Source: an uncultured Pelagibacteraceae bacterium
GTDB lineage: Bacteria > Pseudomonadota > Alphaproteobacteria > Pelagibacterales > Pelagibacteraceae
Direction: 5' to 3'
Assembly (NCBI GenBank): GCA_902626725.1
Contig: CACOGI010000001.1
Coordinates: forward strand, 202,001-266,000
DNA: 64,000 nt
Part shown: positions 1-12,333 of the stretch, piece after piece
Position numbering within the stretch: position 1 is the first letter of the stretch
Layout of the letters: every line of letters begins with the position of its first letter
The notes under the pieces: model-generated
What the model was told of the DNA's origin: nothing
Seen by the model: only the letters and a program-made list of their open reading frames with translations
The model's database searches: none
Made by a program: the position numbers and the translations under genes

Positions 1-407
1 TACCTGAAGTATCAGCAGAAAAACAATATGCGTTTGCAACAAGTTTTTTAAAAAATGGTGATTACCCAACTGCTGAAAGGGCATTTAGAGAGTTTGTTTT
101 AGCTAATCCAGAACATGACTTAGCAGGTAACGCTCAGTACTGGTATGCAGAAACATTTAGAATAAGACAGCTATATACAGATGCAGCATCCGCTTACTTA
201 GAGGGCTATCAAAAATATCCAAAAGGAGAAAAAGCACCTATAAATTTATTAAAGCTTGGTGTATCAATGGTTCAAATTGGAGAAAAAGATCAGGGTTGTA
301 AAATGATTAATGGTGTTGAAAAACAATATCCAGAAGCAAACCAATCTGTAATTCAAAAAGCTAAATATGAGTCTCAAAAATTTGAATGTAGCAAACAAAA
401 TTCCTAA
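1..407 (+). CDS. cpoB: CpoB/YbgF-type Tol-Pal periplasmic TPR protein (3' part only)
   Basis: An open frame enters from the left edge (codons start at base 3) and ends at a TAA at 405-407. The visible ~134 residues read PEVSAEKQYAFATSFLKNGD and then YPTAERAFREFVLANPEHDL. This is the repeated TPR pattern of the C-terminal half of CpoB/YbgF, the periplasmic partner of Tol-Pal that coordinates peptidoglycan synthesis with outer-membrane constriction. The KYPKGEKAPINLLKLGVS segment is also typical of this family. The N-terminus (signal peptide and coiled coil) lies outside the window. The last 41 bases overlap the tilS start in another frame. The ORF track omits it because no start codon is visible. 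Confidence 0.8.
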   Translation, partial: PEVSAEKQYAFATSFLKNGDYPTAERAFREFVLANPEHDLAGNAQYWYAETFRIRQLYTDAASAYLEGYQKYPKGEKAPINLLKLGVSMVQIGEKDQGCKMINGVEKQYPEANQSVIQKAKYESQKFECSKQNS

Positions 408-1395
408 AATTTTAAAAGAAAAATTAAAAAATAAAAAGATTAATCAAATTTATAAAGAATTTGACCGAAGTTTAAATATTTCAGAAAATTTTATTGTTGG
501 TATTTCTGGAGGTCCAGATAGCTTGGCTTTAGCTTTTCTAGCTAAAATTTTCTCAATTAAAAAAAATATTAAAGCAAAATTTTTTGTTGTAAATCATAAA
601 TTAAGACCTGAATCGACTACAGAAGTAAAAGACGTACAAAAGATTTTAAAAAAACATTATATTGATTGTAAAATATTGAATTGGGAGGGAAAAAAACCAT
701 CAAAAAATGTTCAATCTTTAGCTAGAAAGAAGAGATATCAGCTCTTATTTGCTGAAAGTGATAAGTTGAAGATAAAAAATATCTTAATAGGGCATCACCA
801 GGACGACCTTTTAGAGAATTTTTTTATAAGAATCTTAAGAGGTAGTGGATTAAAAGGTCTAGTTTCGCTAGACAAAAAAAGCAAAGTTGATGATAAAATT
901 CTATTGAGACCTTTAATTAATCAAAAAAAAAAGGATTTAGTTTTTATTGCAAAAAAAGTCTTTAATTTTTACATAAAAGATCCCTCTAACAAAGATGACA
1001 AATATCAAAGGATTGTAGTTAGAAAATTAATTAAAGAACTACAAAAAAATGGTTTAGATAAAAAGAAGTTTAACCTGACAATTAAAAATCTAAAATATTC
1101 AGATATGGTCATTAGTTTTTACGTTAAAGCTAATTTAAAAAAAAATAGTTTTTTTTCAAAATCCAGCAAAAAAATGATTTTAAAAAAAGAGTATTTTAAA
1201 CAACCTCACGAAGTAGTTTTTCGATCACTTTCAGAATCAATCAAGCTTATTGGGGGAAAATATTATTCAGCTAGAGGTAAAAAATTAGATAGAATTATTG
1301 AGAATATGGAAAATGGCAGTTTATCTAAGCAAACTATAGGTGGCTGCATTATAGAAAAGGTAAATCAAACAGTAATAATCTCAAAAGAACATTAA
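367..1395 (+). CDS. tilS: tRNA(Ile)-lysidine synthetase
   Basis: TilS attaches lysine to C34 of the CAU-anticodon tRNA-Ile, so that it reads AUA, in an ATP-dependent reaction in the cytoplasm. The PP-loop motif SGGPDS is at residues ~47-52. It is followed by typical TilS segments VNHKLRPES and GHHQDDLLENFFIRILRGSG. At 342 aa it is shorter than the E. coli enzyme because the C-terminal domain is reduced, as is common in Alphaproteobacteria. The ATG at 367 overlaps the cpoB end by 41 bases; no better in-frame ATG lies before the PP-loop. cpoB-tilS-ftsH is a conserved alphaproteobacterial order. Confidence 0.92.
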   Translation: MSLKNLNVANKIPKILKEKLKNKKINQIYKEFDRSLNISENFIVGISGGPDSLALAFLAKIFSIKKNIKAKFFVVNHKLRPESTTEVKDVQKILKKHYIDCKILNWEGKKPSKNVQSLARKKRYQLLFAESDKLKIKNILIGHHQDDLLENFFIRILRGSGLKGLVSLDKKSKVDDKILLRPLINQKKKDLVFIAKKVFNFYIKDPSNKDDKYQRIVVRKLIKELQKNGLDKKKFNLTIKNLKYSDMVISFYVKANLKKNSFFSKSSKKMILKKEYFKQPHEVVFRSLSESIKLIGGKYYSARGKKLDRIIENMENGSLSKQTIGGCIIEKVNQTVIISKEH

Positions 1396-1407
1396 ATTAT
1401 CTCAAGA

Positions 1408-1440
1408 TTGACCTAAATTGCCACTTGTTTAATTTATAAT
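1408..1440 (+). promoter_or_regulatory. Weak promoter candidate upstream of ftsH
   Basis: A TTGACC and a perfect TATAAT occur in the 63-base tilS-ftsH gap, but they are 21 bases apart, longer than the usual 16-18. The TATAAT alone may serve with a poor -35. AT-rich sequence produces such matches by chance, so confidence is low. Confidence 0.28.
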
Positions 1441-1458
1441 AATTCTTATTTTATAGTT

Positions 1459-3360
1459 ATGAATATGAAAAATCTAGCAATGTGGGCAATAATAGTTTTT
1501 TTAACTATCGGCTTATATAATATGTTCAAAAATCCTCAACCAAACAGAGGTGGGGGAAGCCAAGTAATATTTTCTGAATTTTTAACCTCAGTTGATAATG
1601 GAGAAGTTTTAAAAGTAGAAATCCAAGGTAACAATATAAAAGGTGTTTATTCTAATGGAGATAGTTTTACAACATATTCACCAAATGATCCAAACCTAAT
1701 TGAAAAACTCTCAGAAAAAGGTGTGAGTATTTCAGCTGCACCTATTGAAGAAAAAATGCCATCGCTGTTTGGTGTTTTACTTTCGTGGTTTCCGATGCTT
1801 CTTTTGATTGCAGTTTGGATTTTCTTTATGAGACAAATGCAAGGAGGAAAAGGTGGAGCAATGGGTTTTGGAAGATCAAAAGCAAAAATGATGAACGAGT
1901 TAAAAGGTAAAGTAACTTTTAATGATGTTGCAGGTGTAGAAGAGGCAAAAGAAGAAGTTGAGGAAATTGTGGAGTTTTTAAAAGATCCAAAAAAATTTAG
2001 TAGGCTTGGTGGAAAGATCCCAAGGGGAGCGTTGTTAGTAGGTCCACCAGGTACAGGAAAAACCTTATTAGCAAGGGCAATAGCAGGAGAAGCTGGGGTT
2101 CCATTCTTTACAATATCTGGATCTGATTTTGTAGAAATGTTTGTTGGTGTTGGTGCCTCAAGAGTAAGAGATATGTTTGAACAAGGTAAAAAAAATTCTC
2201 CATGTATAATATTCATTGATGAAATTGATGCTGTAGGTAGAAGCAGAGGCGCTGGTCTAGGAGGAGGAAATGATGAAAGAGAACAAACTTTAAATCAGTT
2301 GCTTGTTGAGATGGATGGTTTTGATACAAATGAGGGGGTAATTATTATTGCAGCAACCAATAGACCTGACGTTTTAGATCCTGCATTATTAAGACCAGGG
2401 AGGTTCGATAGACAGGTAGTTGTTTCAAATCCAGATATAATAGGTAGAGAAAAAATTTTGAAAGTTCATGTTAAAAAAATTAAAATGGCTCCCGATGTTA
2501 ATTTGAGAACAGTAGCTAGAGGTACTCCAGGTTTTTCTGGTGCAGACCTTGCTAACTTAGTTAATGAAGCTGCTCTACTAGCAGCGCGTAAGAATAAAAG
2601 AATTGTAACTCTAAATGAGTTTGAAGATGCCAAGGATAAAGTAATGATGGGAGCTGAAAGACGCTCAATGGTTATGACAGAGGATGAAAAAAAATTGACA
2701 GCATATCATGAAGGAGGACACGCGCTTGTATCCTTTAATATGCCAAGCTATGATCCTATACATAAAGCTACAATAATTCCTAGAGGTAGAGCTCTAGGCA
2801 TGGTCATGAATTTACCAGAGAGAGATAAACATGGTCATTCGATCAAATATTTAAAAGCTAGGCTAGCAGTTTGTTTTGGTGGCAGAGTTGCTGAAGAGGT
2901 AATTTTTGGAAAAGATAATATTTCGACAGGCGCAGGTGGTGGAAGTGGTTCAGATATTAATCAAGCTACCCAGCTAGCTAGGGCAATGGTTACAAAATAT
3001 GGTATGAGTGAAGAAATGGGGCCAGTTGAATATGGAGAAAACCAAGAAGAAGTTTTTTTAGGTAGATCTGTAACTCAAACACAATCAGTTTCTGAGGAAG
3101 TTGCACAAAAAATAGATAAAGAAATTAGAAAGTTAGTTGACGAGGGTTATAACAAAGCAAGAGAAATTTTGACTGAAAAAATTGATGATCTACACAAAAT
3201 TGCAAAAGCCCTTATAACTTATGAAACTTTAACTGGTGAAGAAATAGAAAATATAATCAATAAAAATATATATCCAGCAGACAAGCAAGATTTAAAAGTT
3301 GAAGAAGACAAAGGCTCAGCTATGGGAGCATTAGGTCTTAAACCAAAAATTGTACACTAA
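1459..3360 (+). CDS. ftsH: ATP-dependent zinc metalloprotease FtsH
   Basis: FtsH is a membrane-anchored AAA+ protease that degrades misassembled membrane proteins and short-lived regulators such as RpoH. Two membrane segments are visible (about residues 5-23 and 103-124) flanking the small periplasmic domain. Then come Walker A GPPGTGKT (195-202), Walker B IIFIDEID (249-256), the SRH region [20 protein letters not shown], and the zinc-site HEGGH (416-420). At 633 aa the length is standard. Its substrate sigma factor gene rpoH and its modulators hflK-hflC are also in this window. A TATAAT lies 19 bases upstream of the ATG. Confidence 0.97.
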   Translation: MNMKNLAMWAIIVFLTIGLYNMFKNPQPNRGGGSQVIFSEFLTSVDNGEVLKVEIQGNNIKGVYSNGDSFTTYSPNDPNLIEKLSEKGVSISAAPIEEKMPSLFGVLLSWFPMLLLIAVWIFFMRQMQGGKGGAMGFGRSKAKMMNELKGKVTFNDVAGVEEAKEEVEEIVEFLKDPKKFSRLGGKIPRGALLVGPPGTGKTLLARAIAGEAGVPFFTISGSDFVEMFVGVGASRVRDMFEQGKKNSPCIIFIDEIDAVGRSRGAGLGGGNDEREQTLNQLLVEMDGFDTNEGVIIIAATNRPDVLDPALLRPGRFDRQVVVSNPDIIGREKILKVHVKKIKMAPDVNLRTVARGTPGFSGADLANLVNEAALLAARKNKRIVTLNEFEDAKDKVMMGAERRSMVMTEDEKKLTAYHEGGHALVSFNMPSYDPIHKATIIPRGRALGMVMNLPERDKHGHSIKYLKARLAVCFGGRVAEEVIFGKDNISTGAGGGSGSDINQATQLARAMVTKYGMSEEMGPVEYGENQEEVFLGRSVTQTQSVSEEVAQKIDKEIRKLVDEGYNKAREILTEKIDDLHKIAKALITYETLTGEEIENIINKNIYPADKQDLKVEEDKGSAMGALGLKPKIVH

Positions 3361-3366
3361 TATTTA

Positions 3367-4413
3367 ATGGTAAAATATTACACAAAAGCGTGTAATTTTT
3401 ACTTTGGTCCAGACTCCAAAAAAAGAGTTGAAAAAAAATTATCAATACCACTTCATGGAAATAAATTTATCTCTTTCGATAAAATTGAATTTTTAACTAG
3501 AAAAAACAAAAGAGTAATTAGTATAAACAAAATAAATAAACTTGAAAAAAAAATTAAGAAAAAGATTTTATTAGATATTCGTAATATTTCTAAAAAAAAG
3601 CTTTTTAAAGGATTAAAATTTTCAAACTTACCTGTCTTGATGGGAGTATTAAACTTAACTCCAAATAGTTTCTCTGATGGTGGAAAATATCTTAAAAAAA
3701 ACTTAGCTGTATTACACGCTAAAAGATTAATCAAAGATGGATGTGGAATTTTAGATATAGGTGGTGAAGCCACAAACCCAGGATCAAGAGACATAAAAGC
3801 AGATGAAGAATGGAGAAGGATTTATCCAGTTTTGTCAAAAATAAAAAGAAAGTTTTTTATCTCTCTTGATACAAGAAAAAGCTTTATAATGAAAAAAGGC
3901 GTTAAAAATAAAATAAATTTAGTAAACGATGTTTCGGGTCTTGAGTATGATCAAGATACAATAAAAGTTTTAAAAAATACTAATATTCCATTTGTAATAC
4001 ATCATATGCAAGGAAACCCAAGAACAATGCAAAAAAATCCAAAGTATAAAAATGTTATTTTAGATATTTATGATTTTTTTGAAAAAAAAATTGAGTATGT
4101 GAGGTCTAAAGGTATTAAACATAATAATATTATTCTAGATCCTGGTATAGGTTTTGGTAAAAACTTGAAACATAATATTACCATATTGAGAAATATTTCT
4201 ATTTTCCACTCCCTTGGTTTTCCTGTAATGTTAGGCACTTCAAGAAAAAGATTCATCAAAAGTATATCTGGAGTGAATGATAGTGAGACAAGATTAGGAG
4301 GAACTATATCATCAAATTTGATCGCTATTATGCAAGGAGTTCAAATTTTAAGAGTGCATGATGTAAATGAGTTAAATCAAAGTATCAGAGTTTTCAATGC
4401 ATTAAAATTTTAA
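3367..4413 (+). CDS. folP: Dihydropteroate synthase
   Basis: FolP condenses p-aminobenzoate with 6-hydroxymethyl-dihydropterin diphosphate to make dihydropteroate in folate synthesis. The signature LMGVLNLTPNSFSDGG spans about residues 91-106, followed by DIGGEATNPGS and later GFGKNLKHN and GTSRKRF. These are the pterin and sulfonamide/PABA site loops. The protein is 348 aa, with roughly 85-90 Lys-rich residues before the catalytic TIM barrel, longer than E. coli FolP (~280 aa). The gap to ftsH is 6 bases and the gap to glmM is one base, so it is cotranscribed. The extension could be a degenerate accessory domain. The function call itself is secure. Confidence 0.93.
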   Translation: MVKYYTKACNFYFGPDSKKRVEKKLSIPLHGNKFISFDKIEFLTRKNKRVISINKINKLEKKIKKKILLDIRNISKKKLFKGLKFSNLPVLMGVLNLTPNSFSDGGKYLKKNLAVLHAKRLIKDGCGILDIGGEATNPGSRDIKADEEWRRIYPVLSKIKRKFFISLDTRKSFIMKKGVKNKINLVNDVSGLEYDQDTIKVLKNTNIPFVIHHMQGNPRTMQKNPKYKNVILDIYDFFEKKIEYVRSKGIKHNNIILDPGIGFGKNLKHNITILRNISIFHSLGFPVMLGTSRKRFIKSISGVNDSETRLGGTISSNLIAIMQGVQILRVHDVNELNQSIRVFNALKF

Positions 4414-4414
4414 A

Positions 4415-5746
4415 ATGACAAAAAAATATTTTGGCACCGATGGAATTAGAGGCAAAGTAAACCAAAATAAAATAAATGGTGAAATGTTTTTCAAATTTGG
4501 TTTAGCAGCTGGTACATATTTTAAAAATCAAAAAAAAATAAAACAAACAGCAATAATAGCAAAAGATACTAGGTTGTCAGGATATACACTTGAGCCCGCC
4601 CTTGTATCTGGATTGGCTTCTGCAGGAATGCACGTTTATACACTTGGACCCTTGCCGACTAACGGACTTGCAATGTTAACAAAAAAAATGAGAGCAAATT
4701 TAGGAATTATGATTACAGCCTCTCACAACCCATTTTATGATAATGGCTTAAAACTTTTTGGACCGGATGGTTTAAAATTATCTGACAAAATTGAAAAAAA
4801 AATTGAAAAATTAATTGACTCTAAAATTGTGAAAAATCTTTCAGAACCCAAAATTTTGGGTAGAGTGAAAAGATTAGAAAATGCTAATGAAAAATACATC
4901 AAAATTTTGACTGATAACTTTCCTAAAAGTTTTAGTTTAAAAGGAATGAAAATAGCAATTGATTGCGCTAATGGTGCTGGTTATAAATCAGGACCAAAAC
5001 TGTTAAGAAATTTAGGCGCTAAGGTCTTTGAGTTGGGAACTTCGCCGAATGGTTTTAATATTAACGAAAATTGTGGTTCAACTTATCCAAATAAAATAAA
5101 ATTTTTGGTAAAAAAACATAGAGCCCATATAGGAATATCCTTAGATGGTGATGCTGATAGAATAATAATATCCGATGAGAATGGTAAAATTATAGATGGT
5201 GATCAAATTATTGCAATGTTAGCAAAAAGATGGAAAAAGAAAAAAATTTTAAAAGGTGGAGTAATCGGTACTTTAATGTCTAATTATGGATTACAAACTT
5301 TTTTTAAAAAACAGAAAATAAACTTCATTCGAGCTAATGTTGGAGATAGATATGTCAAAGAAAAAATGCAAAAAAATAATTTTAATTTAGGTGGAGAACA
5401 ATCTGGGCATATAATTTTAGGAAAATTTGCTACTACTGGTGATGGTTTATTAGTTGCTTTGGAAGTTTTATTTTCTATGAGAAAAGGCAAAAAAGCCAGC
5501 GAATTATTCAATACATTTAAAGCAACACCCCAGATTCTTGAAAATATCAAAGTAAAAGATAAATCTATAATAGACTCAAAAAAGTGCAAAGTGGCGATAA
5601 AAACATCTGAAAAATTAATAAAAAATTACGGCAGAATGCTTGTGAGAAAATCTGGAACAGAGCCCAAAATTAGAATAATGGGAGAGTCTAATAATATTCA
5701 ATTATTAAAAAAGTGTATAAATATTATAAAAAAATCTATAAAATAA
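4415..5746 (+). CDS. glmM: Phosphoglucosamine mutase
   Basis: GlmM converts glucosamine-6-phosphate to glucosamine-1-phosphate, the step feeding UDP-GlcNAc for peptidoglycan and lipid A. The N-terminus KKYFGTDGIRG is diagnostic. The phosphoserine loop ITASHNPFYDNG is at ~100-110, the metal loop DGDADR is near residue 244, and the phosphate-binding RKSGTEPKIRIM motif is near the C-terminus. At 443 aa it is full length. It starts one base after the folP stop; the ftsH-folP-glmM order is also found in E. coli. Confidence 0.96.
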   Translation: MTKKYFGTDGIRGKVNQNKINGEMFFKFGLAAGTYFKNQKKIKQTAIIAKDTRLSGYTLEPALVSGLASAGMHVYTLGPLPTNGLAMLTKKMRANLGIMITASHNPFYDNGLKLFGPDGLKLSDKIEKKIEKLIDSKIVKNLSEPKILGRVKRLENANEKYIKILTDNFPKSFSLKGMKIAIDCANGAGYKSGPKLLRNLGAKVFELGTSPNGFNINENCGSTYPNKIKFLVKKHRAHIGISLDGDADRIIISDENGKIIDGDQIIAMLAKRWKKKKILKGGVIGTLMSNYGLQTFFKKQKINFIRANVGDRYVKEKMQKNNFNLGGEQSGHIILGKFATTGDGLLVALEVLFSMRKGKKASELFNTFKATPQILENIKVKDKSIIDSKKCKVAIKTSEKLIKNYGRMLVRKSGTEPKIRIMGESNNIQLLKKCINIIKKSIK

Positions 5747-5747
5747 G

Positions 5748-8742
<2,995 letters not shown>

Positions 8743-8786
8743 AACCAGTTTATCTAATTAATATATTTTATTTTTCAATATTTTAT

Positions 8787-9764
8787 TTATCCAGTTTTTC
8801 TAAGCATTTTAAGAATATTCTCAAGCTCATGTGGCAAAATTGAGTTAAAAATCATCTCTTTATTTTTTTTTGGATGTATAAATCCAATAGTTTTTGCATG
8901 AAGAAATTGTCTTTCAAGTTTCATAAGATTATCCTTTAATAGTGGATCTATATTTTTAATATTCTTAAATTTTTTTTTATATTTGTCGTCTCCTACAATA
9001 TTATTACCCAAGAAATTCATGTGAACTCTTATTTGATGAGTTCTTCCCGTTTCTAATTTACACTCCAATAAACTTAACGTAGGTGTATTTTTATTTTCAA
9101 AAACTTCTAATGTTTTATAGTTTGTAATCGCTTTTTTTCCTTTTGATTTACTTACTTCCATCATTTGTCTATTCTTTGAGCTTCTAGTGATTAAAGTTTC
9201 AATTTTCCCTTTAGATGGTCTTATTTTTCCCCATACTAATAATTGATAAATTCTTTTAATAGTGTGCTTACTAAACTGTAATGATAAATGTTCATGAGCT
9301 TGATTATTTTTTGCAATAACCACTAATCCGGATGTATTCTTATCAATTCTATGTACTATTCCTGGTCTAAATTGATCGCCTATACTAGATAATGAGTCTT
9401 TATCATAGTTTATTAATGCATTCACTATTGTGTTATCAAAGTTTCCGGCTCCTGGATGTATTACTATACCGGCTGGTTTATTTAAAACTATTAAATCTTT
9501 ATCTTCGTAAATTATATCGAGTTTATAGTTATAAGGCTTGAGAGAAGGCTTTTTTGTTTCTGGTATTATTAATTCTAAAAAATCGTTAACCAACACTTTT
9601 TTAGATGGATCAACTATAACTTTTTTGTTTAATCTTAATCTTTTGTCTAAAATTAATTTTTTTATCCTAGTTCTACTAATATCATTATTTTTTTTATTAA
9701 TAAAAACATCAAGACGTAGGTTTTTATCGTCTTCTTTTACAATCAAATTTATTTTTTTTTCCAT
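8787..9764 (-). CDS. rluD: Ribosomal large-subunit pseudouridine synthase, RluD family
   Basis: This enzyme isomerises uridines in 23S rRNA (helix 69 for RluD). An N-terminal S4 RNA-binding domain (about residues 15-70) precedes the RluA-family catalytic domain. The catalytic Asp is in HRIDKNTSGLVVIAK (~138-152), and LETGRTHQIRVHM comes later. At 325 aa it is the usual size. RluC is an alternative because both have the S4 plus RluA layout. The adjacency to rpoH resembles other alphaproteobacteria. It shares a short divergent region with tRNA-Arg. Confidence 0.88.
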   Translation of the reverse strand: MEKKINLIVKEDDKNLRLDVFINKKNNDISRTRIKKLILDKRLRLNKKVIVDPSKKVLVNDFLELIIPETKKPSLKPYNYKLDIIYEDKDLIVLNKPAGIVIHPGAGNFDNTIVNALINYDKDSLSSIGDQFRPGIVHRIDKNTSGLVVIAKNNQAHEHLSLQFSKHTIKRIYQLLVWGKIRPSKGKIETLITRSSKNRQMMEVSKSKGKKAITNYKTLEVFENKNTPTLSLLECKLETGRTHQIRVHMNFLGNNIVGDDKYKKKFKNIKNIDPLLKDNLMKLERQFLHAKTIGFIHPKKNKEMIFNSILPHELENILKMLRKTG

Positions 9765-9787
9765 AAAATGTTATATTAATATTATAT

Positions 9788-9864
9788 GCGCTTGTAGCTC
9801 AACTGGATAGAGCGCCTGACTTCGGATCAGGAGGTTCTGGGTTCGACTCCTAGCAGGCGCACCA
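9788..9864 (+). tRNA. tRNA-Arg (anticodon TCG)
   Basis: A full cloverleaf folds by hand. The acceptor is GCGCTTG/CAGGCGC, the D arm GCTC/GAGC, the anticodon arm CCTGA-CTTCGGA-TCAGG, and the T arm CTGGG-TTCGACT-CCTAG. The discriminator is A and the 3' CCA is encoded. Loop positions 34-36 read TCG, decoding CGA (and CGG by wobble) as arginine. The molecule is 77 nt. It lies between the rluD start and the 3' end of the ABC permease and is opposite to both. Confidence 0.95.
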
Positions 9865-9865
9865 A

Positions 9866-10657
9866 CTATTCACCCATGTTTATTAATGTTCCTTTGATAC
9901 GTGCTCTCATAAAAGAAAAATAAAATAAACTTATTCCACACACTAAATAAATAAGATTTAATATATAAGCTTGTTTTAAGTTTTCATAGTTTATAAATCC
10001 ATTAAGAAGTATATTTCTTGTCTCATCAAAAATGTAAACCAAAGGCAATCCTTTTGCTACAATTTGAAAAAAATCTGGAAGAATGTCTATAGGATAATAT
10101 ATACATCCTAAAGGAGCAAGTAGAAACAAAGATGACCAAGCTATATTTTCAAATGATGGTCCATATCTTATAAGTCCTGCACTTACGAAAAGACCAAGCG
10201 TGACTCCAAAAATATATAAACTTAAAAATAAAAGCAGCAAGGGAAAACCTAATTTCAAAATTGAAACTCCAAAAAGAGGAGACGTTAAAATAATTGCAGG
10301 CACTAGTCCGATTAATGTTCTTACCAAAGCAGTAAATATTAATGATGTAATTATTTCTCTTAATTTTAATGGGGCAATAAATAAGTTTGTAAAATTTCTA
10401 CTCCAAATTTCTTCTAAAAAAAGCATATTAAAACTAATGCTAGATCTAAATAGAATATCGTAAAGAATTGCACATGTCAGAATTACCCCTAAAGTGTTAT
10501 TATAGTAGTCACTGTAAATAGAAAAAAATTTTGAAATAAAACCCCAAAGAATTATCTGTATAGTAGGCCAATAAATGAGATCTATTATTCTGGGCAAAGA
10601 ACTTTTAATTAGATAGAAATGTCTTAAAAAAAGACCATACATCTTATTTAAGTTCAT
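9866..10657 (-). CDS. ABC-2 type transporter permease
   Basis: This is a polytopic inner-membrane protein of 263 aa with about six hydrophobic segments and the ABC-2 permease architecture (cytoplasmic N-terminus, FTNLFIAPLKLREIITSLIF coupling region, GCIYYPIDILPDFFQ near the last segments). It forms an exporter with the ATPase encoded just upstream, whose 3' end overlaps it by 14 bases. The substrate is unknown. Lipid, polysaccharide or drug export are all possible for this family (YadH/NodJ-like), and nothing nearby identifies it. Confidence 0.82.
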   Translation of the reverse strand: MNLNKMYGLFLRHFYLIKSSLPRIIDLIYWPTIQIILWGFISKFFSIYSDYYNNTLGVILTCAILYDILFRSSISFNMLFLEEIWSRNFTNLFIAPLKLREIITSLIFTALVRTLIGLVPAIILTSPLFGVSILKLGFPLLLLFLSLYIFGVTLGLFVSAGLIRYGPSFENIAWSSLFLLAPLGCIYYPIDILPDFFQIVAKGLPLVYIFDETRNILLNGFINYENLKQAYILNLIYLVCGISLFYFSFMRARIKGTLINMGE

Positions 10658-11381
10658 ATTTTTCCCTTGTCAGTTTTAAAAAAACTTCTTCCATATTTTT
10701 TCTCCCATGTTTTTGAATTAATTCTTCAGGCTTACCTTTATCTATGATAATTCCTTTGTTCATCATTAGTACAGATGAACACAATCTCTCAACTTCAAAC
10801 ATATTATGTGACGCAAGAAGAATAGAAGCTCCTTTTTCTTTTTGGTAATTTTCTAAGAAACTTCTGATAAAATCCCCAGTTTCTGGATCTAGAGAAGCTG
10901 TTGGTTCATCTAAAAGAAGAACCATTGGATTATTAATAATAGATTTAGCTAGGCTCACTCTATTTTTTTGACCTGAAGATAGTTCTCCAGTAACTTTATC
11001 TAAAATATTATTTAATCTTAATTCTCCTGAAAGATACTCAATTTTTGTTTTTAAATTTTTTACATCGTAAAGTCTCCCATATACTTCTAGATTTTGTCTT
11101 ACAGTCAATTTTTTTGGTAATTCTATATATGGCGATATAAAATTTATTTTATCTAATAAGTCTATTCTTCCATTCTCAATTTCTATTTCATTTATTAAAA
11201 CTTTTCCTTTTGTTGGTTTTAATAATCCCAAAATCATTCCAATTGTAGTTGTTTTTCCACAACCATTCGGGCCAAGAATTCCAATAATTTCGTTTTTTTC
11301 TACCTCAAAAGAAATATCTTTGACAGCGCTTTTGCCATTATAATCTTTTGATAATCCTATTACTTTAAGTGGTGTGTGCAT
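10644..11381 (-). CDS. ABC-2 type transporter ATP-binding subunit
   Basis: This cytoplasmic ATPase powers the adjacent ABC-2 permease. Walker A GPNGCGKT is at ~37-44, the signature LSSGQKNRVSLAKS is mid-protein, Walker B is LLLDEPTASLDPETG and the switch histidine is in LLASHNMFEVERLC. It is 245 aa. It resembles CcmA/YadG/NodI-class exporter ATPases rather than importers. It abuts tsaC (the stop and start share base 11381) and overlaps the permease by 14 bases, so the three are probably cotranscribed. Confidence 0.87.
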   Translation of the reverse strand: MHTPLKVIGLSKDYNGKSAVKDISFEVEKNEIIGILGPNGCGKTTTIGMILGLLKPTKGKVLINEIEIENGRIDLLDKINFISPYIELPKKLTVRQNLEVYGRLYDVKNLKTKIEYLSGELRLNNILDKVTGELSSGQKNRVSLAKSIINNPMVLLLDEPTASLDPETGDFIRSFLENYQKEKGASILLASHNMFEVERLCSSVLMMNKGIIIDKGKPEELIQKHGRKNMEEVFLKLTREKYELK

Positions 11382-12313
11382 TAGAATTTTGATGCCCTTA
11401 TTAATCTATCATTTATAGTTTTCCCCAGTCCTTTATTAGGTATTCTGCTTACAGCTATAGATTTATATTTATTTTTTTTAATTTTTCTTAGGGTGCTATA
11501 TAAATTTTTAGCTGCTTCATTCAAATTTCCTTTTTTAGATAAATAATAATAATTTGGATTTTTAATCCTTTTTTTTCTAATTAAAAGGAAGGCCTCTTTA
11601 TTTTTAATTTTTTTGACATTTAATCTAATTGGTATACCTGGTGAATAATGAAGTTGAGATTGACCAGGAGCTAAAATTTTTTTTGGATTATTATGGATCT
11701 TAATTTTTGTATTTAAAACTTTTTGAATTTTTTGGATATCCAGGCCACCTAACCGTAGAATTCTTGGTTTATTTCTAAGATCAACAATTGTTGACTCAAG
11801 TCCAATACTTGATTTACCACCTTCTAATATATATTTAATTTTTTTCCCAAAGTCTTCTTTTATATCTGCTGCACAAACAGCACTTACCCTTGTTGTGATG
11901 TTAGCACTGGGGGCAGCAAGAGGAAACTTGAGTCTTTTTAGTAAATTTCTTGTCACAGAGTGTTTTGGAAACCTGACTGCTAAAGTTCTTTTTTTGTTAG
12001 TTGCTATCATAGAAATTTTAGAATTTTTTCTTAGATTAAGGATAAATGTAATTGGACCAGGGCAAAATTTTTTATATAATTTCGAAAAATTATTATTAAA
12101 ATCACAATCTTTTTTAAGATCAACCTTATTATAATAATGGACGATAAGAGGATTATTTTTTGGTCTTTTTTTTAGATTAAATATTTTTGTACAAGCTTTA
12201 TTTGAATAGGCATTCCCAGCCAAGCCATAAACTGTTTCTGTAGGTATAGCAACACACTCCCCTAAATTTAAGAGTTTTTTTGCTTTTTTAATATTTGAAA
12301 GATTAATTTTCAT
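11381..12313 (-). CDS. tsaC: L-threonylcarbamoyladenylate synthase (Sua5/YrdC/TsaC family)
   Basis: It makes threonylcarbamoyl-AMP from threonine, bicarbonate and ATP for t6A37 modification of ANN-decoding tRNAs. The YrdC domain is clear: GECVAIPTETVYGLAGNAYS, KKRPKNNPLIVHY, AVRFPKHSVTRNLLKRLKFP and PSANITTRVS. At 310 aa it has the additional C-terminal domain, so it is the Sua5 type rather than the short TsaC type. The interdomain APGQSQLHYSPGIP linker is typical. Its start is only 20 bases from the divergent xseB start. Confidence 0.92.
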   Translation of the reverse strand: MKINLSNIKKAKKLLNLGECVAIPTETVYGLAGNAYSNKACTKIFNLKKRPKNNPLIVHYYNKVDLKKDCDFNNNFSKLYKKFCPGPITFILNLRKNSKISMIATNKKRTLAVRFPKHSVTRNLLKRLKFPLAAPSANITTRVSAVCAADIKEDFGKKIKYILEGGKSSIGLESTIVDLRNKPRILRLGGLDIQKIQKVLNTKIKIHNNPKKILAPGQSQLHYSPGIPIRLNVKKIKNKEAFLLIRKKRIKNPNYYYLSKKGNLNEAAKNLYSTLRKIKKNKYKSIAVSRIPNKGLGKTINDRLIRASKF

Positions 12314-12333
12314 GTATTATCTGAAAGTATTAT

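Noticed and set aside
1647-2216. 189-aa minus-strand ORF inside ftsH
   Set aside because: It is the antisense shadow of the highly conserved AAA region. The Pro/Ser-rich composition is what reverse reading of Gly/Glu codons gives.
8750-8778. Promoter feature for rpoH (TTGAAA-17-AGATAA)
   Set aside because: The spacing is good but the start would fall at the ATG and the region is nearly all A/T. It is kept only as part of the leaderless-mRNA finding, not as a feature.
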